DNA from: Leifsonia xyli subsp. xyli str. CTCB07 | Lineage (GTDB): Bacteria; Actinomycetota; Actinomycetes; Actinomycetales; Microbacteriaceae | DNA: 64,000 bases | Assembly (NCBI RefSeq): GCF_000007665.1 | Contig: NC_006087.1 | Span: 1,674,001 to 1,738,000, forward strand | Reading direction: 5' to 3' | Notes under the pieces: model-generated | The model's input: only the letters and a program-made list of their open reading frames with translations | Told to the model about the DNA's origin: nothing | Database searches by the model: none | Position numbers and translations under genes: made by a program | Part shown: positions 8,868 through 18,609 of the stretch, one piece after another | Numbering within the stretch: the first letter of the stretch is position 1 | Layout: every line of letters begins with the position of its first letter

Positions 8868-10055
8868 CTAATCCGAGACGCGGTCCAGCTCCCGCATCTG
8901 AGTGCGCGAGAGGCGGACACCGGCGGCGGCGAGCAGGGCGTCGACCTGCTCCGGACGGCTGGCGCTCGCGACCGGGGCGACGATCGTGCGCTTGACGAGC
9001 AGCCAGGCGATGGCGATGCTCGCCGGAGCGACGCCCTGCTCGGCGGCGATGCGGTCGAGCACAGCCAGGACGCGCAGCCCCCGGCGGTTGACGTACGCCG
9101 ACGCGCGCACGCTCCGGGCGCCGGCGGTCAGATCGCCCTTCGAGCGATACTTACCCGTCAGGAAACCGTTGGCGAGAGCGTGGCGGGGCATGACCGCGAG
9201 GCCCTGCGCCGCGGCGACGATGCGCAGCGCACTCTCGAATTCGGCACGGTGCATGAGGTTGTACTGGGTCTGGATCGCCACGAACTTCGGGAGACCGGAG
9301 GAGACCAGGATGCGCGCCTCGATCAGCCGATCGGCGCTGAAGTTCGAGGCGGCGAGATAACGGACCTTCCCGGTCTCGATCAGCCACTCGGCCGTTGCGA
9401 GGCTGTCCTCCAGGGGGATGTCGGGGTCATCGTCGTGGAAGTAGAGCAGGTCGATGCGATCGGTCTGTAGACGCTCCAGCGAGGACTCGACGGCGCGGAC
9501 GATACTGACCGGGCCGAGGCCGAGGTTCTCGTGGTGGCGGCCGACTTTGGTGGCGACGACGAGGTCGTCGCGGTTGCCGCGCTTGCGCATCCAATGGCCG
9601 ATCAGCACTTCGCTGCGACCGCCGACGTAGCTGTCGGCCGTGTCGATGAAATCGCCGCCGGCCGCGGCGAACCGATCGAGGATGGCGAGGGAGGTATCGC
9701 CGTCGGCCGTCCAGCCGAAGACGCTGGCGCCGAGGGAGAGCGGGTGGACCGCGAGGTCGGACTCGCCGATGCGCCGGGGCGCGATGATCGAGAGCGGGCG
9801 GGTGGACTCCAAACCGGGGTCGATGTCGGTCGGACCGCCGATGGCGGCGGAGGGCTCGCCGGCGGGCGAGGGGGAAGCGGTGGTCGGCTCGTGGACGGAG
9901 GACACGGGAACGGCGGGCCGTGGGTTCGCCACGGCCCGCGCTGTCGCCGCGTCGCTCCCGACAGCCGGGCTTTCCGCCGCCGCTGCAACGGCCTGTGCGG
10001 AGGGCAGACGGATGCCGACGGTCTCGAGCAGACGCAGGGGAAGCAGCTGTGGCAT
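8868..10055 (-). CDS. Aldo/keto reductase with N-terminal extension
   Basis: NADPH-dependent oxidoreductase of the aldo/keto reductase fold. The catalytic tetrad is visible: Asp and Tyr in DTADSY, Lys in VVATKVG, His in LLYFHDD. The fold begins around residue 95 (PRRIGESDLAVHPLSLG). The 395 residues exceed the usual 310-330 because of an N-terminal extension rich in Ala, Pro and Ser, which resembles no domain I know. The ATG at 10055 has a very strong GGGGGGGAG ribosome site, so the extension appears to be translated, although a later start cannot be excluded. Convergent with the TetR gene. Confidence 0.88.
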   Translation of the reverse strand: MPQLLPLRLLETVGIRLPSAQAVAAAAESPAVGSDAATARAVANPRPAVPVSSVHEPTTASPSPAGEPSAAIGGPTDIDPGLESTRPLSIIAPRRIGESDLAVHPLSLGASVFGWTADGDTSLAILDRFAAAGGDFIDTADSYVGGRSEVLIGHWMRKRGNRDDLVVATKVGRHHENLGLGPVSIVRAVESSLERLQTDRIDLLYFHDDDPDIPLEDSLATAEWLIETGKVRYLAASNFSADRLIEARILVSSGLPKFVAIQTQYNLMHRAEFESALRIVAAAQGLAVMPRHALANGFLTGKYRSKGDLTAGARSVRASAYVNRRGLRVLAVLDRIAAEQGVAPASIAIAWLLVKRTIVAPVASASRPEQVDALLAAAGVRLSRTQMRELDRVSD

Positions 10056-10415
10056 GCTCTCCCCCCCTTTCCCGGCCGACCCGGTGCAGTACCGAACCGA
10101 CTCAAAAGCGACTGCTCTGAAACGGTGCTTCCAGCGTAGGCCAAGGGTCCGACACGCCAGGGCCGAAATCGAGAGGAGAAAGGGGAGTCTTCGGTCACGA
10201 TTTCATCACGGCCGCTCCGGAGACAGCCGATGACCGGGCAGAGGGCGTGAGCGGCGCTCCCTCTCGGCGATCGCTGCCCGCTGACACGCGGGCCCTCCTC
10301 CACAGACGCTGAAACATAACGCATTGTCCACCAATTCCGGCTTCGGCCGCGAGTGCGTCGCCGCCGTGCGCTACAGTCCGAGGAACGCAACCAGCACCAA
10401 GCGTGAGGAACCACC
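10056..10415. other. Intergenic region between divergent genes
   Basis: About 360 bases between the divergent aldo/keto reductase and penicillin acylase genes. It must contain both promoters, but I see no convincing -35/-10 pair, palindrome or RNA gene. The ribosome sites at either end (GGGGGGGAG on the minus strand, TGAGGAA on the plus strand) are the only clear signals. Confidence 0.5.
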
Positions 10416-12939
10416 GTGGCCTACGACACTCCCCGACCGAGACAGCGCCACCGGGCGCTCCGGATCATAGGGATCGCGCTCGCCGCGCTCCTCGTGATCG
10501 TCGTGATCGCGGGCGGGATCGGGGTGTGGACGGTCACCCGGTCATTCCCGCAGACCTCCGGCACGCTGACGCTCCCCGGCCTGACGAAACCGGTGACCGT
10601 GACCAGAGACTCGGCGGGGGTGCCGCAGATCACCGCGCAGACCGCCAACGACCTGTTCCGGGCACAGGGGTACGTACACGCCCAGGACCGCTTCTGGGAG
10701 ATGGACTCCCGGCGGCATGTCACCGCGGGCCGTCTCTCGGAGCTCTTCGGGGCCAGCCAGGTGCCCACCGACAGGTTCATCCGCACACTGAGCTGGCGAA
10801 ACATCGCGGAGCAGGAGGTGGAGTTGCTCGACGAGACGGCCCTGCGCTACTTACTACCAGGACTACGCCGACGAAGTGAACGCATACCTCGCCGGGCACC
10901 GGGGGGCGGAGATCTCCCTGGAGTACGCGGTGCTCGGTCTGCAAAACCCCGGATACTCCCCCGCGAAGTGGACACCGGCCGACTCGGTCGCCTGGCTGAA
11001 AGCGATGGCGTGGGACCTCCGCTCCAACCTCGAAGACGAAATCGACCGGGCGCTGCTCTCGACGACGCTGACGGCCCAGCAGGTCGCCGAACTGCACCCG
11101 GGGTACGACTACGCCGCGCATCCCACGATCACGGAGCTGGGCAGCGGGGCGGCGGAGCCCGGGGCCGGAGGCGCTCCGGGCACGGTGAGAGCGGGCGGCG
11201 CCGGTGGGAACGAGACCGACAGGAACAGGGCCGACGGGAGAACCCGGTCGGCGACGGACGGACAGGCGGGCACGCTGGCGACGGTGCCCGTCGCGGACTA
11301 CCGCGACGGGCTGCAGCAGGTGGCGACGAGCCTTGCGGCGCTGCCGAAGCCGATGGGGCCCGCGGGCACGGACATCAGCTCGAACTCGTGGGTGGTGTCC
11401 GAAGACCACACGGCGACCGGCAAACCGCTGCTCGCGAACGACCCGCACCTCGGCGCCTCGATGCCGTCGGTCTGGTATCAGATCGGCTTGCGGTGCGCGA
11501 GGGTCACGGCAGAGTTCCCGTTCGCTGTCTCCGGGTTCGGGTTCTCCGGCTTCCCGGGCGTCGTCATCGGGCACAACGAGCGGATCGCGTGGGGGTTCAC
11601 GAACCTCGGGCCGGATGTCGCCGATCTGTACGTGGAGAGAGTCGACAGCAACACGAACACGTACGAGTACGATGGCGCCCAGATTCCGCTCACGATCCGC
11701 TCGGAGTACCAGCTGTCGCTACAGTGGACAGCGCTGACGCCGGGGCCAACTCCGAGCGCCATCTTTGCCTTCGACACCGCCCGCGACTGGCCGAGCTTCC
11801 GGGCCGCAGCGGCCTCGTTCCAGGTGCCGTCGCAGAACCTGCTCTACGCCGATGCGGACGGCAACATCGGCTATCAGGCTCCCGGCGCCGTTCCCATCCG
11901 TGCGAGCGAAGACGGCACGATGCCGGTTCCCGGCTGGACGAGCCGGTACGGGTGGGTGGGCAGCATCCCGTACGATGAGCTGCCGAGCGTGCTCAATCCG
12001 CCGCGCGGGTACATCGTCACCGCGAACAATGCGGCGGTGGGTCCCGAGTTCCCGCAGCTGATCACGCAAGACTGGGATGCCGGTTACCGCGCCAACCAGA
12101 TCAACGTGCGCCTGGAGAGGCTGCTCTCCGCAGAGAAGAAGGTGACGACGGCGGAGATGACGGCGATCCAGGCGGACACCTACGATGCGAACGCCGCGAC
12201 CCTGGCCCCGCTCATCATCGCGATCGGGAACCGAGCGGATCCGGCCTCGGGGGTGGCGAACGCTGCCCGGCTGCTGACCGGGTGGGACTACGGCGACGAC
12301 GCCGACAGCGCGGCAGCCGCCTATTTCGCCGTCTTCTGGAAGAACCTGCTCGCGGACGCCTTCGGCAGGAAGCTTCCCGGCTCCACACCGCCGGAGGGCG
12401 GGGACCGCTGGTTCCAAGTGGTGCAGACGCTGATCGCAGAGCCCGGCTCGGAGTGGTGGACGGACAGTACGCTCGGCGTCGCCGGTCGCGACAACATGAT
12501 CGAACACGTGGCGAACGCCGCTTGGAAGGAGGCGACCCAGCGGCTCGGCGGCGATCCGTCCTCGTGGCGCTGGGGCAGCCTGCACACCCTGGAGCTCACG
12601 AACGCGAGCTTCGGGACGTCCGGGATCGCCCCGGTCAAGTGGCTGTTCAACCGCGGGCCGTACCGTGTCGGCGGCGGCTCCAGCATTGTGAACGCGACCG
12701 GCTGGGATGCATCCGCCGGCTACGAAGTGAGCCACGTCCCGTCCATGCGGATGGTGATCGACCTCGCGGACTTCGATCGGAGCACCTGGGTCAACCTCAC
12801 CGGAGCGTCCGGCCACGCTTTCGACCCGCACTACGCCGATCAGGCCGCTCTGTGGGCTCGCGGCCAGACCCGGCCCTGGCCGTTCACTCCGGCCGCGTCC
12901 CGCGATGCCGCCACGCAGACCCTCCGCCTCACGCCCTGA
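10416..12939 (+). pseudogene. Penicillin acylase family N-terminal nucleophile hydrolase, frameshifted
   Basis: Ntn hydrolase of the penicillin amidase/acyl-homoserine lactone acylase type, normally autocleaved into alpha and beta chains and membrane-anchored or secreted. A signal anchor occupies about residues 17-39, then the alpha chain up to a frameshift near 10850-10852 where one extra T splits the frame; the rest continues from there to 12939. The beta-chain nucleophile is the Ser in SSNSWVVSEDHT, followed by the calcium-site LLANDPHLG. Restored length is about 840 residues, normal for actinobacterial members. The Ala/Gly-rich stretch before the nucleophile is the expected linker. GTG start at 10416 after GAGGA. 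Only one lesion, so decay is recent or artefactual. Confidence 0.88.
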
Positions 12940-12951
12940 CCGGCCCCGCGC

Positions 12952-12972
12952 CCTCTCCCCTCACGCGAGAGG
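12952..12972. terminator. Weak bidirectional hairpin
   Basis: CCTCTC at 12952-12957 pairs with GAGAGG at 12967-12972 across a nine-base loop, between the convergent acylase and gltA genes. No T-run on either side, so termination would be weak or factor-assisted. Confidence 0.4.
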
Positions 12973-12990
12973 ATGGCGACGGGGAGTTCG

Positions 12991-14328
12991 TCAGCGGGAG
13001 GACGGCCAGCTGCGTTCGGGGGAACCCACGTAAAGCTGCTGGGGGCGGCCGATCTTGGTGCCCGGGTCGAGCATCATCTCACGCCAGTGGGCGATCCAGC
13101 CGGGGAGGCGGCCGATGGCGAAGAGCACCGTGAACATCCGAGTCGGGAAGCCCATCGCCTTGTAGATGACGCCGGTGTAGAAGTCCACATTCGGGTAGAG
13201 CTTGCGGTCTATGAAATACTGGTCGGCGAGAGCGACTTCCTCGAGCTCCTTGGCGATGTCGAGAAGCGGGTCGTGGACGCCCAGAGCGGAGAGAACCTCG
13301 TCCGCGGACTGCTTGACGAGCCTGGCCCGGGGGTCGAAGTTCTTGTAGACGCGGTGGCCGAAGCCCATGAGCTTGACGCCGGACTCCTTGTTCTTGACAC
13401 GCTCGACGAACTTCTGAACGCCCTCGCCCGAGTCGCGGATGCCGGCGAGCATCTGCAGCACAGCCTCATTGGCGCCGCCGTGAAGCGGACCGTAGAGGGC
13501 GTTGATGCCGGCGGAGACCGAGGCGAACAGATTGGCCTGGGTCGAGCCGACGAGGCGGACCGTCGACGTGGAGGCGTTCTGCTCGTGGTCCTCGTGCAGG
13601 ATGAGCAGACGCTCCAGCGCACGGGAGAGCACCGGGTCCACCTCGTACGGCTCGGCCAGCGTACCGAAGTTGAGGCGGAGGAAGTTGTCCACGAAGCTCA
13701 GCGAATTGTCCGGGTAGAGGAACGCCTGACCAATGCTCTTCTTGTGGGCGTAGGCCGCGATGACCGGCAATTTCGCCAGGAGGCGGACGGTGGAGAGCTC
13801 CACCTGCTCCGGGTCGTGGACGCTCAGCGAGTCCTGGTAGAAGGTCGACAGCGCGGAGACCGCGCTGGAGAGCACCGACATCGGGTGCGCGTCGTGCGGG
13901 AGCGCGCTGAAGAAGCGGCGCAGATCCTCGTGGAGGAGCGTGTGACGACGGATGCGCGCGTCGAAGTCCGCGAGCTCCGAGGCACTGGGCAGCTCACCGT
14001 GGATGAGCAACCAAGCCACCTCGAGGAAGGTGGAGTTCCCGGCCAGCTGCTCGATCGGGTAACCGCGGTAGCGCAGAATCCCGGCGTCGCCGTCGATGTA
14101 AGTGATCGAGGAGCGAGTGGCGGCGGTGTTGACAAAGCCGTAGTCCAGACTGGTCAGCCCGGTCTGGCGGGTGAAGCTGGAGAGGTCGATGCTGCCGGGT
14201 CCCTGACTGCTCGGCAGCATCGGGAACTCGGCCACACCGCCCGGGTAGGTCAGGGACGCGGTCGGCATCCCCTCGCGGGCGGGGCCGCTCTGCTCCGCCG
14301 GGGCTTTCTCGGTGCCGAGTCCGGTCAC
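12991..14328 (-). CDS. gltA: Citrate synthase
   Basis: Condenses acetyl-CoA with oxaloacetate at entry to the TCA cycle; cytoplasmic hexameric type II enzyme by length (445 residues) and sequence. Catalytic residues are in GPLHGGANE (His), GFGHRVYKNFDPRA (His and Arg) and NVDFYTG (Asp). The GTG at 14328 is selected because AGGAGG lies just upstream (four-base spacing); the frame is open to about 14388 without homology. Its neighbour on the same strand, dapC, ends 131 bases upstream and is probably a separate unit. Confidence 0.95.
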   Translation of the reverse strand: MTGLGTEKAPAEQSGPAREGMPTASLTYPGGVAEFPMLPSSQGPGSIDLSSFTRQTGLTSLDYGFVNTAATRSSITYIDGDAGILRYRGYPIEQLAGNSTFLEVAWLLIHGELPSASELADFDARIRRHTLLHEDLRRFFSALPHDAHPMSVLSSAVSALSTFYQDSLSVHDPEQVELSTVRLLAKLPVIAAYAHKKSIGQAFLYPDNSLSFVDNFLRLNFGTLAEPYEVDPVLSRALERLLILHEDHEQNASTSTVRLVGSTQANLFASVSAGINALYGPLHGGANEAVLQMLAGIRDSGEGVQKFVERVKNKESGVKLMGFGHRVYKNFDPRARLVKQSADEVLSALGVHDPLLDIAKELEEVALADQYFIDRKLYPNVDFYTGVIYKAMGFPTRMFTVLFAIGRLPGWIAHWREMMLDPGTKIGRPQQLYVGSPERSWPSSR

Positions 14329-14458
14329 AACGCCTCCTGGTGAAAGTTGCTGGATTTCGTGCGCCGATGGGGGCAGCGCGCTGCACAATGATCGTGCTGT
14401 TACAGCCTAGCCAACCCGCGAGACAACTGTTGACTCGCCCAAAGGGACAGCCGTGCTT

Positions 14459-15577
14459 TTAGAGGGAGTATCCAAAGGCCCGCAGCCGTGCGGCTGCGTC
14501 CGCGATCCGCTCGTCTGTCGCGGTGAGCGAGAGACGCACATGCTGCGGGTAGTGGTCGCCGTAGAAGTGCCCCGGTCCGCCCAGGACGCCGAGGCCGGCG
14601 AGCCGGCCGATGGTCTCCCAGGCGTCGCGGCCCTCGGTGGCCCAGAGGTACAGGCCGCCCTCGCTGCGATCGACGCGGAAACCGGCCGCCTCCAGCGCGG
14701 GCTTCAGCTGCGCGCGACGGGCGGCGTAGCGGGCGCGCTGTGCGGCCACATGCTCGTCGTCGCCCAGAGCGGCCACCATCGCGGCTTGCAACGGAGCGGG
14801 CAGCATGAGACCGGCGTGCTTCCGCACGGTGGTGAGGCGAGCGACCAGGGCGGGACAGCCCGCCACGAACGCGGCTCGGTAGCCGGCGAGATTCGACTGC
14901 TTGCTGAGCGAGTAGACGGCGAGGACGCCGCGGCGGTCCTCGCCGGTCACCCGCGGGTCCAGGACGCTCGGGACACGCTGCGCATCCCACGGCGGCTCCC
15001 AGCCCAGCTCGGCGTAGCACTCGTCGCTCGCCAGATACGCGCCGAGCTCCCGGGCGCGCACGACGGCAGCACGCAGCTGGTCCACGGACAGGACGTGCCC
15101 GTCGGGGTTTCCGGGGCTGTTGAGCCAGACGAGCCGGGTACTCTCCGGCCACTCGGCCGGGTCGTCGCTCGCCACAGCGGCGGCTCCGGCGATCGCGGCG
15201 CCGATCGCGTAGGTAGGGTAGGCCGCGCGCGGGTGTACCACGGCATCCCCGTGGCCGAGCCCGAGGAAGAACGGCAGCAAGGCGACGAGTTCCTTCGAGC
15301 CGATGGTCGGCAGGACGTTCTCGGCGCTGAGCCCGGGGACGGCGCGGCGGCGCTCGAACCAGGCGACGATAGCCTCGCGGAGGGCCAGTGTCCCGGCCGT
15401 CTGCGGATAGGCGTGCGCATCGGTCGCCGCAGCGAGCGCATCGCGGATCAGCGCGGGCGTGGCGTCCACCGGGGAGCCGATGGAGAGGTCGACGAGACCG
15501 TCTGCGTGTTCGCGCGCTCGGGCGGCGTACGGTGCCATGAGGTCCCAGGGATAGTCCGGAAGCTCGTGCAGCGCCAC
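14459..15577 (-). CDS. dapC: Succinyldiaminopimelate aminotransferase
   Basis: PLP-dependent fold-type I aminotransferase, probably N-succinyl-LL-diaminopimelate transaminase of lysine synthesis. 372 residues. The PLP lysine is in YSLSKQSNLAGYR, the Asn and Asp cofactor contacts in NSPGNPDG and ASDECYAELGWE. The GTG start at 15577 is one base after the ferredoxin stop (TGA C GTG), so the pair is translationally coupled. This ferredoxin-aminotransferase pairing is common in actinobacteria and supports the call. Without a search, a closely related aspartate-type transaminase cannot be excluded. Confidence 0.88.
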   Translation of the reverse strand: MALHELPDYPWDLMAPYAARAREHADGLVDLSIGSPVDATPALIRDALAAATDAHAYPQTAGTLALREAIVAWFERRRAVPGLSAENVLPTIGSKELVALLPFFLGLGHGDAVVHPRAAYPTYAIGAAIAGAAAVASDDPAEWPESTRLVWLNSPGNPDGHVLSVDQLRAAVVRARELGAYLASDECYAELGWEPPWDAQRVPSVLDPRVTGEDRRGVLAVYSLSKQSNLAGYRAAFVAGCPALVARLTTVRKHAGLMLPAPLQAAMVAALGDDEHVAAQRARYAARRAQLKPALEAAGFRVDRSEGGLYLWATEGRDAWETIGRLAGLGVLGGPGHFYGDHYPQHVRLSLTATDERIADAAARLRAFGYSL

Positions 15578-15578
15578 G

Positions 15579-15899
15579 TCAGTGTGCCTGGGGCGGGAGC
15601 GCGGCGATGATCGGGTGGTCCTTCGCGATGACGCCCACCTTGGCTGCGCCGCCGGGCGAGCCGATGTCGTCAAAGAACTCGACATTGGCCTTGTAGTAGT
15701 CGGCCCACTCTTCGGGGAGGTCGTCTTCGTAGTAGATGGCCTCGACCGGGCAGACCGGCTCGCAGGCGCCGCAGTCGACGCACTCGTCGGGGTGGATGTA
15801 CAGGGACCGTTCACCCTCGTAGATGCAGTCGACAGGGCACTCGTCGATACAGGCCCGGTCTTTCACATCGACGCACGGGAGGGCGATGACATAGGTCAC
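15579..15899 (-). CDS. fdxA: Seven-iron type ferredoxin
   Basis: A 106-residue ferredoxin with two iron-sulfur motifs: an N-terminal set with irregular spacing ([14 protein letters not shown] then C) and a classical [12 protein letters not shown]. This is the [3Fe-4S][4Fe-4S] pattern of actinobacterial FdxA/FdxC electron carriers. It is acidic throughout. GTG start at 15899. First gene of a two-gene unit with dapC. The redox partner cannot be told; cytochrome P450s and oxidoreductases are usual partners. Confidence 0.94.
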   Translation of the reverse strand: MTYVIALPCVDVKDRACIDECPVDCIYEGERSLYIHPDECVDCGACEPVCPVEAIYYEDDLPEEWADYYKANVEFFDDIGSPGGAAKVGVIAKDHPIIAALPPQAH

Positions 15900-15984
15900 G
15901 GTGGTTCTGATCCCTTCGCAGAAACGCTTCGAGGCTACCTGTCTAGCTTATGCCGTCCCGGCCGCGTCAACGGGCCCGCACGGA

Positions 15985-16359
15985 TCAGAGGGCCGGTCCG
16001 GCCCCGCGTCGCGAGAGGTCGGGCCAGGCGAGGGCGACGGCGGCGATCAGGAAGGGGGCGACGAGCCAGATCTGCCCGAGCGCATTGTCCGGGATCAGCA
16101 CCGAGCCGCCCGGGCTCTGCTGCGCGAAGACCAGGATCGTACCGAGCGTCCCGGCCGCCGCGAGTGCGGCGGGCACGCGGCTGTGACCGAGGAGCCGCAG
16201 CCCGGCGAGCAGGGCAGCGATGGCGAGCAGGGACCCGATCAGGCCGAGCGGGATCGGCACACCCCATCCGACGGCGATCTGGTGGGCGACTGTCCCGACA
16301 CCGCCGACGATCGCGCCGACGATCAGGAGCGGAACCGCGCTGACGATCCGGCTGAGCAT
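15985..16359 (-). CDS. Four-helix membrane protein (DUF6113-like)
   Basis: A 124-residue protein with four hydrophobic segments (about residues 6-28, 36-58, 63-82 and 92-112) and short loops. No catalytic motif. It lies 85 bases upstream of fdxA on the same strand, the position of DUF6113 proteins in related actinobacteria as I recall; family membership is therefore tentative. ATG at 16359. The promoter would have to share the region carrying the iron box of the divergent efeU. Confidence 0.72.
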   Translation of the reverse strand: MLSRIVSAVPLLIVGAIVGGVGTVAHQIAVGWGVPIPLGLIGSLLAIAALLAGLRLLGHSRVPAALAAAGTLGTILVFAQQSPGGSVLIPDNALGQIWLVAPFLIAAVALAWPDLSRRGAGPAL

Positions 16360-16404
16360 GTTCGCATCCTATCTCTGGACACAATCCGGAACCGTGCCCT
16401 AAAG

Positions 16405-16440
16405 TCAGTCAGGAAGATAAGGTTAGCGTTACCTGACTGA
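16405..16440 (+). promoter_or_regulatory. DtxR/IdeR-type iron box nested in inverted repeat
   Basis: TAAGGTTAGCGTTACCTGA at 16418-16436 matches the DtxR/IdeR consensus TTAGGTTAGGCTAACCTAA at 14 of 19 positions. It overlaps a nine-base inverted repeat, TCAGTCAGG at 16405-16413 and CCTGACTGA at 16432-16440. It lies 50-80 bases before efeU, as expected for iron-dependent repression of efeUOB. Confidence 0.8.
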
Positions 16441-16485
16441 ACCGAAGCCCTCCCTCCGAAACCCTCCACCGGCAAGGTTCCCCCT

Positions 16486-17352
16486 GTGATCGCGAACTAC
16501 TTGATCGGCCTCCGCGAAGGTCTCGAAATGGCGCTCATCGTCACCATCCTCGTTGCGTACGCGGCGAAGACACGCCACACCGGCATCCTCCCGAAGCTGT
16601 GGCTCGGGGTCGGCGTCGCCCTGGTCGTCCCGCTCGGGATCGGCGCGCTGCTCACCTGGGGGCCATACGGGCTGAGCTTCGAGGCGCAGGAGGCCGTCGG
16701 CGGCGCCCTGTCGCTCGCCGCGGTGGGCTTCGTCACCTGGATGATCCTCTGGATGGGCAAAACAGCCCACTCGCTGACCGCCACCCTGGAGAACCGCCTG
16801 GACGCGGCGCTCGTCGGCGCGGGCTGGGGCGTGGTCGCGCTCGCCATGCTGAGCGTCGGGCGCGAGGGCGTCGAAACCGCCCTGTTCGTGTGGGCCACCG
16901 TCGCCAGCGTCGGCGGCGGCTGGGAGCCGATCGTCGGCGCGACACTCGGGCTGATCAGCGCTGCGGTCGTCGGATTCCTGCTCTACCGCGGGATGGTGCG
17001 GATCAACCTAGGATCGTTCTTCGCCTGGACCGGCGCTTTTCTGGTGGTCGTCGCCGGTGGCGTTCTCGCCTACGGCCTCGGCGACCTGCAGGAAGCGGGC
17101 ATCCTCCCGGGAGCCAACATCCACGCCTACGACATCAGCGGAATCGTCCCCGCGTCCAGTTGGTACGGCACCGCGCTCGCCGGCATCGTGAACTTCACCC
17201 CGTCCCCCACCTGGCTGCAGGTCGTCGCGTGGGCCGGTTACATCGTCGTGGTCTCGTTCCTCTTCCTCCGGCAGCGCCGCGCCTCACGCCGCACTGCCCC
17301 CGTGAAACCGCAGGAGACAGCGGTCGCGCAGCACGACCCCGTCACCTCCTGA
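16486..17352 (+). CDS. efeU: Iron permease EfeU (FTR1 family)
   Basis: Inner-membrane ferric permease component. 288 residues, seven hydrophobic segments. The two FTR1 iron motifs are REGLE at 10-14 and REGVE at 126-130, each with the paired glutamates that carry ferric ion. GTG start at 16486. Next come efeO and efeB at 44- and 7-base gaps, forming a standard efeUOB operon under the DtxR/IdeR-like box upstream. No lesion. Confidence 0.95.
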   Translation: MIANYLIGLREGLEMALIVTILVAYAAKTRHTGILPKLWLGVGVALVVPLGIGALLTWGPYGLSFEAQEAVGGALSLAAVGFVTWMILWMGKTAHSLTATLENRLDAALVGAGWGVVALAMLSVGREGVETALFVWATVASVGGGWEPIVGATLGLISAAVVGFLLYRGMVRINLGSFFAWTGAFLVVVAGGVLAYGLGDLQEAGILPGANIHAYDISGIVPASSWYGTALAGIVNFTPSPTWLQVVAWAGYIVVVSFLFLRQRRASRRTAPVKPQETAVAQHDPVTS

Positions 17353-17396
17353 CACCCCGCAGCGATTCCCCTCCGAGCAGAAAGCACAGCGTCCCT

Positions 17397-18602
17397 ATGC
17401 CCCGTCTCCGCCCGCGCAGCACGATCGCCGGCGCTCTCGCCGGAACCGCCGCCCTCGCGTTCGCCCTCACCGGCTGTGTGCCGAACAACCCCGGCGGAGG
17501 CAGCGCTGGAACGACCGGCGCGGCCATCCCGGTCACTCTCCACGACGAGAAAAACACGGTCGGCACGGCGACCGCCCGCTCCGGACCCGTCACGTTCCAG
17601 GTGACGAACAAGGGCACCGACGTGAACGAGTTCGAGGTGCTCGCTTCGGACAAGCTGCGCATCGCGGGTGAGAAGGATAACATCGGCCCCGGCACGACGG
17701 TGAACTACGTCGTCCAACTCACCGAGGGCCGATACTTCACCGCGTGCAAGAAGGGGATGGTCGGCAGCCCGACCTCTCTCGCCGCGTTCTCCGTCACGAA
17801 GGGCTCCGGCGACGCTAAGGCCGCCGGCGAGACGAAACAGATCCAGCAGGCAGTCACGAACTACACAGGCTATGTGAAGGACCAAGCCGGCCAGCTGCTG
17901 AGCGCCACGCAGACCTTCGCGGCCGCTTACGAGGCGGGCGACGACACCGCAGCCCGCGCGCAGTACCCGGCGGCGCGCCAGCACTACGAGCGCATCGAGC
18001 CGACCGCCGAGCAGTTCGGCGACATCGACCCCGCGCTCGACCTCCGCGAGGCCGACCTGGAGCAGGGCCAGAGCTGGACCGGCTGGCACCGCATCGAGAA
18101 GGATCTGTGGGCTCCCGCCGGGCACGTCCCGTCTAACGCGGCCGATCGCAAGCGACTCGGCGACCGGCTCGTCTCGGATACCCAGCGGCTGTACGACCTC
18201 GTCTACGCGAAAGGCTTCTCCCTCACCCTCGACCAGATCTCCAACGGAGCCTCCAGCCTGATGGAAGAGGTCGCGGGAAGCAAGATCACCGGTGAGGAGG
18301 AGACATTCTCTCACAGCGACCTCTGGGACTTCGCAGCGAACGTCGAAGGCGCGCAAGTCGCCTACGAGACAGTCCGCGACGTCCTGGTGGAGAAGGGCGA
18401 CGCTGGCAAAGCGATGGCGAAGAAGCTCGACGCCGAGTTCGCCGCCATCGGCAAGCTGCTGAGCCGGTACGCCTCCGGCGAGGGCTACGCGAGCTACACG
18501 CAGCTGAGCACCGCGCAGGTGAAAGAGCTGTCCGACAAGGTGAACGCGCTCAGCGAGCCGCTCAGCCAGCTCACCTCGATCCTCGTCAAGAGCCGGCGGT
18601 AG
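17397..18602 (+). CDS. efeO: Iron uptake lipoprotein EfeO
   Basis: Extracytoplasmic iron-binding partner of EfeU. 401 residues: a lipoprotein signal with cleavage before Cys in ALTGC (about residue 26), a cupredoxin-like N-domain (about 40-135, containing the FEVLASDKLRIAGEKDNIGPG loop), then an M75 imelysin-like helical domain with the GWHRIEKDLW motif that supplies metal-binding His and Glu. The ATG at 17397 is selected because the signal peptide starts there; upstream in-frame sequence overlaps efeU. Middle gene of efeUOB. Confidence 0.94.
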   Translation: MPRLRPRSTIAGALAGTAALAFALTGCVPNNPGGGSAGTTGAAIPVTLHDEKNTVGTATARSGPVTFQVTNKGTDVNEFEVLASDKLRIAGEKDNIGPGTTVNYVVQLTEGRYFTACKKGMVGSPTSLAAFSVTKGSGDAKAAGETKQIQQAVTNYTGYVKDQAGQLLSATQTFAAAYEAGDDTAARAQYPAARQHYERIEPTAEQFGDIDPALDLREADLEQGQSWTGWHRIEKDLWAPAGHVPSNAADRKRLGDRLVSDTQRLYDLVYAKGFSLTLDQISNGASSLMEEVAGSKITGEEETFSHSDLWDFAANVEGAQVAYETVRDVLVEKGDAGKAMAKKLDAEFAAIGKLLSRYASGEGYASYTQLSTAQVKELSDKVNALSEPLSQLTSILVKSRR

Positions 18603-18609
18603 CAGGCGC

